A stretch of DNA of 64,000 nt from Liolophura sinensis (GCF_032854445.1 NC_088300.1:62472984-62536983); one strand, 5' to 3'; positions 50,031 through 60,527 are shown, numbered from the stretch's first letter. Notes: generated from the letters alone by a model not told the origin. Numbers and translations are program-made.

Positions 50031-50033
<3 letters not shown>

Positions 50034-51240
50034 GACAAGCATGTCAGATTAGATATATATCGGTAACATGGAAATATATTTATGGGTTTGTCGTCTTAGC
50101 GAACCGGTGCGAAATTCGGAAAGACTTGGTATCTACATGATGGCAAGTTGACTCATACTATTAGTGTCTTAAGCTGCCGCTTTTCGACCTCTGACTAACT
50201 GCCCAGAAGATGCTGCTTAACACTGAATATATGGTACAGACTTATGGATTCATTAAAATGGCTATTATAAAGCATTGTTACTTACATGTACTGTATGTCC
50301 ACTCGAAGCAGGCTCAGAACAGCCGCAGACAGAGTAGGGTTTTTGTTTACAGAAATTCTACACCTAAAGGAACGTATTTACTTAAATCTGAAACACAAAG
50401 CCGATTATGAAAAGACACCGACGGTTTGAAACCATGGGCAGGTAAATTTAATGAATGAAGGTAAACGATTTTGAATAACACTGGTGAGAGTAAGAAAAAA
50501 CAAAGTATGTCATCGCAACTACCTACTAGAGTTGGCAAAAAACAAAAAACTTCACATGCAGTGAATCTACAGTTAAATTTACCATAAAATGGTCTGGTGT
50601 TTTTGGAATGTTGTTCTGCGTAAAGGAACCGATGTAGGCTGTTTGACTTTGCAATTTACCACACACGTTGTGACCAGCCTAGGGAGACGAGATATTATAA
50701 GGCATAATGACTATTCTAGCCTTTTGGCTTGATGGAGGAAACTAACTAATCTAATTCTTATATATTTTAAGGTTGCATTTCTTTTGTTTGCGCACAAAGG
50801 GACATTTTGGTCTCCATTACCAAGTCGCATATATATTATTATATAAATGCGACCATCCTTCGTTTGAATACTTAATTGGTTCAGATTTTTTTAGTCATGT
50901 AGATTATAGGACTTGATGACTTATCGTTCAGATGACCACGTAGTATGATCAAATACATTTCTTGTAAGATTGATTTTTACTTAGAACAATAATGCCTAAG
51001 AGAGAAAGTTTTTCCTTGACCCGAGTAATTCGGGTTTTTTTTACGCAAAACATTTTAGGGCTGTGTTATGTGCACAACAGCCGTCAGCTTTTAAATTTAG
51101 CTTGCCACAGTTTACATATGTTGAGTTCAGTGCCTGCTGTCTGCCTCTGCCTTAGAATGTTCCAGAATACGCTCAGTTCGGGGCCTGTTTAGTTTACAAC
51201 AAGTGTTCAGGAATTTTCTTATTCTAGAAAATTCCACCAG

Positions 51241-51250
51241 TCTATATAAG
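51241..51250 (+). promoter_or_regulatory. TATA-box-like element of the solo LTR
   Basis: TCTATATAAG lies about 180 bp from the LTR 5' end, where a pol II promoter is expected in U3. It is followed by a purine-rich stretch (GCAGGTAAAAGGGGGAG). Whether it still drives transcription cannot be seen. Confidence 0.55.
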
Positions 51251-51598
51251 ACCTATGAAAGCAGGTAAAAGGGGGAGAAAGGAGAATTATTGAGAGTTTT
51301 GGATGCTTTCGCTGTGTGTTACTTTAGTAGGCCTTTTGTGCTGAATTTTGATGTCTTTATAGCCTCTGGCTTTGTTATATCCTATTTCCAGCGAGCACTT
51401 GTTCAGTCTGAACTTGTATATTTAATTTGTTCTCTTGTGTACACAGTGCTTATTAGTACACGGTCCCTGTCTGTGGAATTTTGTGTATATTTCGTCATAC
51501 ACTCAGTTATACTGTGGATTTTTGAATATTGCCTCTGTGCAATTTTTAAGCATTGTGGAATATATGCGTCCGTTTGGACTTGACAACGTTTTACATGT

Positions 51599-51697
51599 AA
51601 GTACTTTAGTATTTATATAGACATTGCTATCCTTTCTTGTTAAACTTAAGTACTTTAGTATTTGTACAAGTCTTATTATCTGTTCTTGTTAAACCTA
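51599..51697 (+). repeat. 49-bp duplication within the LTR
   Basis: AAGTACTTTAGTATTT starts at 51599 and 51648, and each copy ends with CTTGTTAAAC. The copies are diverged, so the duplication probably belonged to the retroelement before insertion. Confidence 0.8.
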
Positions 51698-51711
51698 ATA
51701 CATTGTTGTAA

Positions 51712-51717
51712 AATAAA
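51712..51717 (+). other. Polyadenylation signal of the solo LTR
   Basis: AATAAA about 95 bp before the LTR 3' end, followed by TTTTTTTGTG near 51737. The position is as expected for the R region. Confidence 0.55.
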
Positions 51718-52659
51718 ATCTGCTGGTTTTGGTTACTTTTTTTGTGCGGCTAAACTGTCGTGTATTTCGAACAAGCCATCTCTTTATAATACTGACAGTT
51801 TGGGTCGTAACAGCTGTTATATCCTCACATTAAATGCTGAATATTTTTTTCATACTTGGAAAAGGGAGAACATTTTTTGTACAAAAATGGAACAAACAAT
51901 CAACGCGAGCCAGCTCATGAATGAATTGTGTCAACGTACGGGTGAACTTCAAACCATCACTCATGGTTCCATCATCCCATCACTTCATGGCCACATCGAT
52001 CCATGGTCGAATCGATCCCATGGTTCACTGCCAAATCACTCCCTTACCAAATCTCTCCTTCGCTTCATGTATAACGTTTCTCTTAGGCTCAGTCGCAAAG
52101 CTCTACTATGTCTGGCTAAACTTGGATGGATCCATCACCATTTGTGTCCACTATACAGCATACTTACGTAGTCGGTGAAGTGCAGCCACTTTGCGTTTAA
52201 ATGTATAATTTGTTCAAGAGGTCTTCAAATTAATACAAAATTGGTACTCCTCTTAGCAGCGATTTTAAAGAAATTTGTAAAAAAAAAGCTTAAAAAATCC
52301 TCACAATGCTAGGATAAAATGGAACTTTTCATGCGGAAAGTAATAGAGCAGGATATTGAATCGTAGTTGTTGCAAATGAATTTCACCCGCCTTGGAAATA
52401 GTTGACCCATGGCATGCCACTCATGTGGAATTACAGATAGCATGTACAGAGGTGGCCATAAATTGAATACAAAACAGAACCACCAGAAACAACCAAAAAC
52501 AAAACAATTTCTTTTGTCCGTGAAAAAGTAAATTCTTAAGTAAAAAATCACATTTCTAAACGAATAAGGTTTATATAATGAATAAAGATACAGGATTTAA
52601 AGAACAACACAATACTCTAAAGTGCTCGGTTTTACTTTTCTTGCTTTATTTTCCTTTTC

Positions 52660-53230
52660 CTGAAAGTAACCCTCCGGAAATGAAGTCTAAACTCTATAAG
52701 CTATAATTGTTTGGATTTGGGAAGGATTATTTGATTACAAACAAAATCAGAATAAAATGCATTCGTTAGAAAGATACCATGCTGTGCATTACGCCTTGCG
52801 TGGAGATGATAATAACATGGAATATTAGCTTGCTTCGGTCGTTATCTTTGGCTCTCTGTTGAAGCACTAAACGACCACAGTCAGGGAGTTATTTCTATTT
52901 GTCCAAATATGTCCTATATCGAATAACCCAGATTTTTCAAACCACGGTCCATAATACGTACTGTAATCAATAAGTCGTTATTGGTATGTCCATCCCAACC
53001 CCTGAGGTACGCTGCCACCACGTGACTTTATTCTGTGTGGTTCTTTGTGATATATATGCCATGCCGCTCTGGCCCTGTCTTCTGACTGTCAGTAATCGCT
53101 TCTTATCTTTGTTGCCATCGAGCGCCAATATTGAACAGCTTTCTGCATGTCGACCTCCGGTATGTAATGTAAAACGCACGGCATTTCTTGAACAATATGG
53201 ATGCCTCTGTTTGAAGTTGGTGAGCAGGTC
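52660..53230 (+). repeat. Direct arm of a large inverted repeat (delta)
   Basis: Contains GGAGATGATAATAACATGGA, GTCCTATATCGAATAACCC and AATCAATAAGTCGTTATTGG. The reverse complement of the block occurs at about 56150-56765 (for example CCAATAACGACTTATTGATT corresponds there to GTAACGACTTATTGATTACA near 56257). Direct copies are at 26820-27500, 34740-35200 and 62350-63140. The arms here are about 3 kb apart. Confidence 0.85.
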
Positions 53231-53239
53231 TCGTCAATA

Positions 53240-53690
53240 GATATCAGCTTGGAAGCCTAAGAATCTTAGCAAGAACAATAAGTTTCTAGCTTTCGGGTTG
53301 GAAGCCTAATAATGCCTCGATCATCACAATGGTACGTGCTTAACCTCCAAACTGGACATTAACCTTAAACCTTACAAAACCTGATATGTCCTCATCCTGA
53401 CCGTACGTGTCAAACCTTACTACTACAAATGGCACTTGGAGAAGAAGTCAATGGTTTGCTCCAGAGGTTTCTTATGCATATGTACAACTCAGATTGTCAT
53501 TGGCCAAATCACGGGACAAATCACCGGAAGATTCTTAGGGTGCTTGAATTGATCAGGTTAATGACATTTTTGGTAATACTGCCAGTAACGTCTTTCAGCC
53601 AGCTTGCTGATTTCATGAGTGTTAATGAGTACATAAATTTATGCCCGAAAATGACAAAGCGCTTTCACACGTACCGATGTCAGTCCAAAT
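53240..53690. other. Interval in unit delta with nothing recognised
   Basis: A short direct repeat (TTGGAAGCCTAAGAAT near 53249 and TTGGAAGCCTAATAAT near 53299) and a 94-codon + frame (53429-53713) without recognised motif. The interval is absent from epsilon, which jumps from the equivalent of 53220 to that of 55905. Confidence 0.4.
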
Positions 53691-53714
53691 TAATTTGCAG
53701 TCTACTTGCCTAGT

Positions 53715-54107
53715 GATAAAAAGAGCGGTGAAATTCTGTCCCACAACAAGGAGGTTTTTTTTATTTTTTGATTTTGATTGGTGTTTTACGCCGTACTTAA
53801 GAATATTTCACTTATACGACGGCGGTCAGCATTATGGTGGAAGGAAACCGGGCAGAGCCAGGGGGAAACCCACGGCCATCCGTACGTTGCTGGCAGACCT
53901 TCCCACGTACGGCGGAGAGGAAGCCAGCATGAGCTGGACTTGAACTCACAGCCACCGCATTGGTGAGAGACTCCTGGGTCATTACGCTCCGCTAGCGCTC
54001 CTAACCGACTGAGCCATGGAGGCCCCCACAACAAGGAGGCACATTACATGCACACTAAGGACTCCTTCGTCGTCAGATGCGACGTTAAACCCTAAACACT
54101 CACTCAC
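53715..54107 (+). repeat. SINE-B 3' part, split by a nested SINE-A
   Basis: Left piece: AAAAAGAGCGGTGAAATTCT up to ACAACAAGGAGG at 53754. Right piece: GCACATTACATGCACAC, CTCCTTCGTCGTCAGATG, GACGTTAAACCCTAAACACT and an ACTCACTC tail at 54040-54107. It matches 34097-34222 of the intact SINE-B. The 5' half is missing, and the ATGACTGAAAAATTGTTGAG segment is deleted. Confidence 0.85.
53755..54024 (-). repeat. SINE-A, full length, nested in a SINE-B
   Basis: Inverted, with the complete head GGCCTCCATGGCTCAGTCGG at its right end. The A box is at 54005-54016 (reverse) and the B box GAGTTCAAGTCC at 53936-53947 (reverse). The A/T-rich tail is at 53755-53775. A perfect 15-bp duplication CCCACAACAAGGAGG flanks it at 53740-53754 and 54025-54039; the first C may belong to the element. 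This is the best preserved SINE-A in the window. Confidence 0.95.
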
Positions 54108-54109
54108 TT

Positions 54110-55245
54110 TCCCCAGATTATTGTCCACTGAATCAGGTTAAATCATTTAGATTTAACAATATAATTTTTTCAAAAAATAGCAAATTATAGCATTTATATG
54201 TACAGACCTATATCCCACGGGAAACTTAGTTTCTGTTGGCAAATTTTGTTTTAGATAAATTTGCTGTATTACCGAAATAATTTTACTACTTAAAATAAAA
54301 AAAAGAAAATTAAACAACCCTGAACTGGAAAAGAACAAAAAGAGAAATCAAAATTTTTTACTGGGGATCGACAGGCTGAGGGAACATTATTCAGTTTTAC
54401 TATCCGAAAATTTGTTTTTTAACGGTATACGATAAGATGTCGTCTTCTCTTTCCGATAAAGTTATGTGTGACCATTTGCCAGCTATCACATTGTTTTTGC
54501 TGCTCTGGATTTCTGTCTATGCTGTACGTCATAATTACATTTTAGTGTTTTGTCTCTAGTCATCGATGCCGTTAAATCTACATCTAATTATTACAACCAC
54601 GAATCAGCTGATGATAAATTATAGGTAAATGCTAAATCGTGTCAACAAAACACGAGCAAATGAACAGTAGTGGATAAAAATTCTGAATGGAGAAGTTTAT
54701 TTTTATCCACGAATGTCTAGTTGCAAACAAAAGTTCTCCACCATTTGTTTTCCGTTGTTTAAATAAAATATCTGGCGCTTGCTTTACATTCGTTAGTACC
54801 AAACTCGATAAGGAGATCTCAAATATCCTGATGGTCATAAAAACTGTACCACCAAATTATTTAAATTCTTGTCTCCGGTAACGCGTTTGCTCGAGTGTGA
54901 TGCTAACAAGATATTTTCTCCAACGTTATGCCACGCCATTTTTCGTTATTCAGGTCTTCAGTATCGCGCTGGCTCCCAAATGGTGATTGCACCCTCAGTT
55001 TATTCATACATATTAAACGTCATTAGGTGAACCAACCAGCTCATATGCAGTTCTCGGTGTTTCACCCATAAAAGTTTGGTCTCATGTGACTTTTAGTGTT
55101 ATGCATATTGAATCTGTATAATGAATATCATAAAATGCCAGATATACTCTGAATGTTATTCATATATTCTGTTCGAGTGGAACTGAGAGATCTATGCCAA
55201 CGGACTCACATCCATAACTTCCAGATTTAAACTTACAGTCATGTC
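54110..55245. other. Interval in unit delta with nothing recognised
   Basis: AT-rich sequence with no match to other units and no SINE. Short frames on both strands at 54632-54881 overlap and have no recognised motif. It is absent from epsilon. Confidence 0.4.
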
Positions 55246-55249
55246 GTTC

Positions 55250-55720
55250 CGGGCATGTTTAGTGCGGTGTGATGTAAAGCACAAAGCCTTTCTTGGTATG
55301 AACTGTCCTGTTTGCAGGTAACCAGCAAGCCCTGCTAATGACTTAGTCTTATGAGATTTGAACAGGAAGGGAAAGTTTATCTTTTGTATATTCAGCATAT
55401 GGCGTCACATGACGGAAGTGCCTGTGCAGAACCGTTTTGGAAATATGGATTTAGCCTACAGTACAAAATCCCTGGCATCGGGGACGTAAACCAACACGTT
55501 CCATCCTATACCCCCTATACGCTTGGATGCCGTCACCCAGGATACGTTCGTACGGCCCCCGTTACAATACGTATGTCCGAAGTGGCTCTCAGCATTCTGC
55601 ACGTCAAACAAACTAGAAACATCACGCATATTCAACACACAATCCTAAGTCGTCTCCATTTGTCATGTCTGAGTGCTTGTGTGACCATGGAAACAGTTGA
55701 ACAACCGTAAACTGCTACTC
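55250..55720 (+). repeat. Shared block of array 2 (delta copy)
   Basis: Closely matches 35235-35560 of beta: GAACAGGAAGG-AAAGTT, ATATGG-GTCACATGACGG, CCAACACGTTCCA, GTCACCCAGGATACG, CTCCATTTGTCATGTCTGAG and GTGTGACCATGGA. Alpha has a weaker copy at 27490-27640. It is lost from epsilon. The 119-codon frame (55351-55710) is interrupted by a stop and indels in beta. Confidence 0.8.
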
Positions 55721-56030
55721 GTGTTACAACGTGTGTGAGGGGATAACGCGGGAAGTAGGCGAGCATATACGAAGGCAGGATAAAGCATGATCGATTGGAC
55801 GGAAGAAATAGACAACCGTATGAAAGACTATATTTCGGTTTCGTACTTCTCCGCAAGCCAAGAAAGGCACGAAAGACTCACAGGTGTATTCTCCGAATGG
55901 CATCTTCCAGATTAGGTCGTAGATATTTCCCAGGATTTCCTCAAGAAAAGTTTATATCTCTTACCTAAATATAATTAACGTTTAGCATTAAGGCAATCAT
56001 CTTCGTAACGCGTGAAGTATTAATTCAGAA

Positions 56031-56144
56031 TTATATATTTGCATTTTCAATGTAAAGTAACGTTTGAATTATATGTTTACATTTTCAATGTAAAGTAACG
56101 TTTGAATTATATGTTTACATTTTCAATGTAAAGTAACGTTTGAA
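56031..56144. repeat. 38-bp palindrome-containing repeat, three perfect-period copies
   Basis: Copies start at 56031, 56069 and 56107, an exact 38-bp period. Copies two and three are identical and copy one differs at two positions. Each contains TTTACATT-TTC-AATGTAAA, an 8-bp stem with a 3-base loop (one mismatch in copy one). Unit epsilon has a single copy at about 63391-63428. Confidence 0.95.
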
Positions 56145-56149
56145 ATCAG

Positions 56150-56765
56150 AATGGTTGTGCCAGTATTTCAGTTCAAGTGCTCTCCTCAAGGAAGCCACAC
56201 AGGATAAAGTTATGTGGCGCTAGTGTCGTCCAGGAGCTGGGATGAACATGCCAGTAACGACTTATTGATTACAATATGCATCATGGACTGTGGCTTGAAA
56301 AATCTGCGTTATACCATATAGGACGTTATTGGACAAATAGAAATAACCCCTCAGGTGTTTTGATACAGAGTAAAAGATAACAACCAAAGCAAGTTAATAT
56401 TCCAGGCTATTATCATCTCCACGCTAGGCGTGATACGCCTTTCTAACAAAGGCCTCTAACCCTAATTCTGTCATTTCTGAAAGACAATAATCGTTCCCGT
56501 TAAGAATTTTATGTCATCTTAATAATGCAGTTGAAAGTCAATGCCAGTCTCTCGCTGGGGGTATATTTATCTTGTTACAATCGCCCACTCTCTCAATGTT
56601 CTGTTCTGTGTTTGTAAACAGGATAAAGCATAGTTCTCAACAGCATGTTTCAAGCGGTCGAATTTAATACCCACGTGGCTTTAAAACTGACATTTTGCAG
56701 GCTTCTTCGGAACTTTGAGCCCACATGATTTCGTTTAGGAAAAAGGAAATGAAGCAAGAAAATCT
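56150..56765 (-). repeat. Inverted arm of the large inverted repeat (delta)
   Basis: Reverse complement of the 52660-53230 / 26820-27300 block. CGCCTAGCGTGGAGATGATA, TTAACGGGAACGATTATTGT and GCCTGCAAAATGTCAG read on the minus strand in that order from high to low coordinates, as in 26830-27080 and 34840-34925 on the + strand. Its direct paralogue is 63470-64000. Confidence 0.85.
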
Positions 56766-56985
56766 AACCGAATAACTTAGGGGCTTAACAAAGTTTTTCA
56801 TACGTATATCTCGTTGTATAAGACAGTAATTATTTATCAGAATGTGTTAACTTAGGAATAAATGTAAGCCTTCAGTTTTTCCCACAGGAAAGGAAGGGCT
56901 TCTTCGTCACATAAGTTTTCTTGTACCTCGTTTTAACTATAGTGTATGTGTGTGTGAAGAGATCACCGCTACACTGTTAACAGAA

Positions 56986-57518
56986 TCTGGTCAATTCTAC
57001 CAAACAAATTTTGGTACAGACGCGTCCGACCAAATAATGGGGCGACCAAACATTAAAGGATTGAAAAAAACATATATCTTAGGGTTAGATTTTCTTTGGT
57101 CGCTACAAGAGGGTCAAAGTAACTATTAAAAGATTGATTAAATTGACCAGAATCTTTATGGTTGCATTCAAATCGTCGCCAGAGTAGAATCAAAATAACC
57201 GTTACTTTTGGTCAAAGCAACCAACGCTATTGGGGTCCCATTTTCTGTGTTGCCTTTTTTTGCTCACCTCATACTGGTTTCCTCTCCGGCCCTACATGGA
57301 AAGGTCTTACACCAACTACCGATGGTCGTGTGTATCCCCCGGGCTCTGTCCGGTTTCTTCCCACCACTACTGGCCGCCGTCGTATAAGTGAAATATTCTT
57401 GAGTACACCAATCAAATAAATAATTAAATTCTTTGGTCACCAAAATAGGGTCATGGCAAATATTATAAACAAAATTGTATAGATCAGTACCAAAACTGGT
57501 TTGGTCGAAATGATCAGA
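56986..57518. mobile_element. Probable MITE with TCTGGTCA-type inverted ends, carrying a SINE
   Basis: The left end (56986-57017) starts TCTGGTCAATTCTACCAAAC and the right end, reverse-complemented (about 57487-57518), TCTGATCATTTCGACCAAAC; both run on to TTTTGGTAC, with about 27 of 32 positions equal. A third TCTGGTCAATT lies inverted at about 57142-57152, so a smaller element may occupy 56984-57155. The word TTGGTC recurs throughout. A SINE-A (57262-57427) sits inside. Target duplications are unclear and there is no transposase. Confidence 0.6.
57262..57427 (+). repeat. Head-less SINE-A inside the MITE-like element
   Basis: Begins CTCATACTGGTTTCCTCTCC, past the tRNA-like head, and runs through CCCGGGCTCTGTCCGGTTTC and GCCGTCGTATAAGTGAAATA to GAGTACACCAATCAAATAAA. 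The CGGCGTAAAA stretch is deleted. The sequence on both sides belongs to the TTGGTC-rich element. Confidence 0.88.
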
Positions 57519-57651
57519 TCAAGCGGTTTGCGATAATATATACGCTCTCTTTCATGACAATTATGTTTATGTCTCTACAGGAATGTACTCAGTGCTATGG
57601 TTAAAGTATTGCTATGAAGAATTATATATAACCAACGAAAGATTTATTTCC

Positions 57652-57884
57652 GTGTTTATTTGATTGGAGTTTTCGCCGTTCTCACTTGTGCAACGGTAGC
57701 CAGTATTATGTAGGAGAAAAAAACCGGTCATAGCCTGAATGAAAGCCACTGTCACCCGAAGGTCGCTGCAGACCTTGTCACGTCCAACTGGAGAGCCAGC
57801 CAAAACTCGCAACGATTGCAATGGTGAGAGGCTCCTGGGTCATTGTACGAACTTTTCATTCTAACCACTTGGCCAACCACCCCG
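57652..57884 (-). repeat. SINE-A, full length, old, inverted
   Basis: TTTATTTGATTGGAGTTTTC begins the inverted tail. Near the other end AATGGTGAGAGGCTCCTGGG and TCTAACCACTTGGCCAACCA mark the head. Many substitutions and small indels make it one of the older copies. It lies in the spacer between units delta and epsilon. Confidence 0.85.
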
Positions 57885-57939
57885 GAAGAATAATAATTTT
57901 AAATGTCCTATAGTTGTCGATGGCGTGGCTTCATCATCC

Positions 57940-58140
57940 CGTTGTGCCAGACATAACGGAGAGATGTGAATGAATGTTAGACAGCGATGGGCTGTTTTGG
58001 CGATGGGGAAGTTTGGAATTGAAGTTATGTAGGAATAAAACGATGTAAAACGATGAATACTGAAGAGAAGCGGCGGAGCATTTAGACGATGGAGTGAAAT
58101 GCTGATGGAGCGACGAGAAGAACCAAGTAAGTAGCGACGA
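57940..58140 (-). repeat. Inverted CCATCGCC-type degenerate minisatellite
   Basis: Words such as GGCGATGGGGAA, GACGATGGAG and TGATGGAGCGACGA are the reverse complement of the motif seen at 33355-33555 and 41380-41540. It directly precedes the start of unit epsilon. The reverse orientation relative to the other copies suggests an inversion junction. Confidence 0.55.
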
Positions 58141-59756
58141 CCGATTTTTCTTTACGCTTTTATATACGTTTCCCACTGACTTTTACCACATTCTATAGAT
58201 TCAATATTCCAGGAGACAGGTATCGCCGTAAATCGCACAGTAAATTATTGACACAAGGGCATTTGGTGAAACTGGCCTACATAAAAACACTAGTCCACAT
58301 CAGCCCCAGAGACATGATCCGGAACAAGGCAAGGTGGGTTTGTCAAATGTGAGCATTCTGGTGAATGGACATCCCCCAGGCGCTTACAATGATGTGTTTT
58401 AGCCGAGGTTCACTTCTTTAGGTTTAGTCTTATTTCGCTGTTATCCTTTTTCACGGGGTAAAATCGATTTATACTTGTATCCCTTGCCTCAAAGATCATT
58501 TCCAAAGAAAGTATATTGATCCCAACATATATGCTGACGTATCACAGTTTTACTGTACAATTCTAGAAAGCGGTCTAAAAGCATATATTAGAACAAACCT
58601 ATATGGATTTTGTTTAATAACTGTCGAGATCAATGTCTACCACAAGAAGATATCTAACGTAACGTTTATCTCGTCACATGTAAACTACACAACTATACAC
58701 AAACACAAGGAACGGTCAGGTGGGTCATATGCTTGCAGTTCAATTGCCAGGTTACCGGAGGTTTTAGCTCAGTGCTCGAACAGAGAATATTCCAGACTTC
58801 TCTGCTTCCATTGTTGATCAGGTTTCGGGGTCAAAAACGCTTTGCAATCAGACGGAAATTTTGCCCTCTTCGAATATGACACCACATATAAGAGACTATG
58901 GCCAATGGTTTACTCCGGGCATTCCGGGCATTTCCCGAACCTTAAAACTGGCCACCATCATAAGTGTGTATAAATAAACCAGTTTTGTAGCGTTAAACAG
59001 AAGTCATATAAATAACATACATGTGAATACACCCTTTTAAAATGAAAAGCTCAGCTCTTCGGCAGAATAATTATGGCTTCTTGATAGTTGGCATCCCCTG
59101 CTTAAACAAGTAAAAACGACCACACAAAAATCTGGAATCGATCGCAGAGAATATCGTAAATGCCTTGTGTTGCAGAAACCAAAGTTGACTGATTGAATAT
59201 CAAAGAATTTTGGGTAGTTTGAAAACCCCTCAGGGGAATAATCTGCAAATGAAAGAAAAAAAGGAGCAACAAAACGTTTTAACTTCTGCTTTTAAGTTTT
59301 TAAGACAAATGACAATTAGAAATCAAAGCTGCGCTTGTGCCATCGATCTTTCTCCGGAGCTGCACAAAAACTCCTTCCTCGTGTAAAATTATACATTATA
59401 AGAGGCTGCAATCTAGTCCGAATAAATGCGCCGAAAGTGTGTTCCGTGTACAAAAGAGTCTTCCATCCATTAATATAGTCACCATCGTACAAAGGAACAG
59501 CTATTGCACTGACACTTAACTCCGAATAAATAAGTCAGTAAATAAAATCAAATAAACCTCGAATGCACCTTGAATCGTCGTGAGAATATACAAATACTAA
59601 AGCATACTTTTTTACAGTAATGATGGAACATGTGAACTTTTAAATTATTTCTATGTGATGTTGACGGAGCGACTACTGAAATATGTTTGTTTGTGGTATT
59701 GGCAATATTGTTTGGAATTATGTTGGAATTTCCATGTTCATGTATGTTTGAAGTTT

Positions 59757-60092
59757 TGCGTCAGTCACTTAACAATTGTTCCATCATATGACAATAAAGA
59801 GTCATTAAGCGTGTGTACATAACCTGTGATTTCTTGTGGCAAAGCTAATCCAAGCTTCCGCCACTGACGTATCATACCGAAGACACCAGACATGACACTC
59901 CACCCTGTCACATTATACTGATACCAGATCAACTACTCACGTTTCCTTGCTATTACTCTCAGTGATGAGCGCCAAGCAAGTCAGCTTCAAATACCATTTT
60001 AAAACTCTGTGGTATGACACAAACCGGGAACCATTCTGCGTCTCCCGACTTAGAGGCGAACGCTCTAACCATTTGGCCATCGAAGCTTTGCT
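59757..60092 (-). repeat. SINE-B copy, inverted (epsilon paralogue)
   Basis: The minus strand reads GATGGCCAAATGGTTAGAGC at the head, with GTTCGCCTCTAAGTCGGGAG, GGTATCAGTATAATGTGACA, GGGTGGAGTGTCATGTCTGG and CTTTATTGTCATATGATGG toward the 3' end. The A-box-like part is better kept than in the delta copy. It occupies the same position as 48986-49352. Confidence 0.85.
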
Positions 60093-60157
60093 TCGTGTTT
60101 ACAGGTAGTTGTAACGGATAGATATCTGTATTTCGGCTAATTTACTTGGAAACTTTC

Positions 60158-60166
60158 TAGAGACTT
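60158..60166. other. Empty target site of the SINE-A found in unit delta
   Basis: A single TAGAGACTT with AAACTTTC before and AAATTCCCCAGTAGATC after. In delta the same flanks enclose the 180-bp SINE-A and a second TAGAGACTT. Confidence 0.92.
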
Positions 60167-60503
60167 AAATTCCCCAGTAGATCTCATCTCCTTCTGACCA
60201 AGATGATCTCATGTGGGTCTATTTTGACAACACTTTCATCTTTCTTTCCACAGTTAGTCAACAAGTACGTGTCAATCTGAGACGAACATGACCAAGGCTC
60301 AACTGGAAATTTAGTCTCTTTACAGGTAGCTGAGCAGCCAGACCGGAAATTCAACGATGAGGTGTCTGAGTATTGACAGATGTTTTGTTGGGAGGTAGTG
60401 GGCAATGCTGTCATCTGCAGGAGGTTGCCGTGGACACCAGGCGAGCGTCACTGGACACCACACTCCTGTCATAAACTATACCCCAAAACTCGCCAATTCA
60501 CGC

Positions 60504-60527
60504 ATATATATATATATATATATATAT
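60504..60527. repeat. (AT)12 microsatellite
   Basis: Short counterpart of the (TA)37 tract at 49956-50030. The roughly 100 bp after it (60528-60617) are missing in delta. Confidence 0.9.

Larger units (their letters stand above)
51064..51812 (+). mobile_element. Solo LTR of an LTR retrotransposon (749 bp)
   Basis: Starts TGTTATG and ends GTAACA, giving the terminal inverted repeat TGTTA/TAACA typical of LTRs. It is flanked by a 4-bp duplication GCTG at 51060-51063 and 51813-51816. A TATA-box-like TCTATATAAG (51241-51250) and an AATAAA signal (51712-51717) are both on the + strand in the order expected for a U3-R-U5 structure. Unit epsilon has an unbroken site at 61641, with AACATTTTAG on the left and TTCACATTAAATGCTGA on the right. 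No internal region, primer-binding site or second LTR is nearby, so it is a recombined solo LTR. The superfamily cannot be told. The frames at 51290-51583 and 51435-51620 inside it are not genes. Confidence 0.92.
43600..56830 (+). repeat. Array 2, unit delta
   Basis: Ordered blocks: 43715-45060, 47396-47670, 49700-49860, 50090-50490 (anchor), 51950-52070, 52660-53230, 55250-55700, then an inverted copy of 52660-53230 at about 56150-56765. From about 47336 onward it is over 90% identical by eye to unit epsilon, far more than to the older units. It is enlarged by local tandem duplications (44940-46115), a SINE-A, a solo LTR and a nested SINE pair. Confidence 0.78.

Noticed and set aside
51290-51583. 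97-codon hydrophobic frame
   Set aside because: It lies entirely in the solo LTR; LTRs of this kind do not normally encode proteins, and no related frame exists in the window.
51662-52171. 169-codon + frame, the longest in the window
   Set aside because: It starts inside the solo LTR and crosses the LTR edge and target duplication into unit sequence. The epsilon copy has no LTR and has deletions in the remainder, and no domain is visible.
55351-55710. 119-codon + frame in unit delta
   Set aside because: The paralogous stretch in beta (35240-35560) is shifted by indels and has stops; epsilon lacks it altogether.
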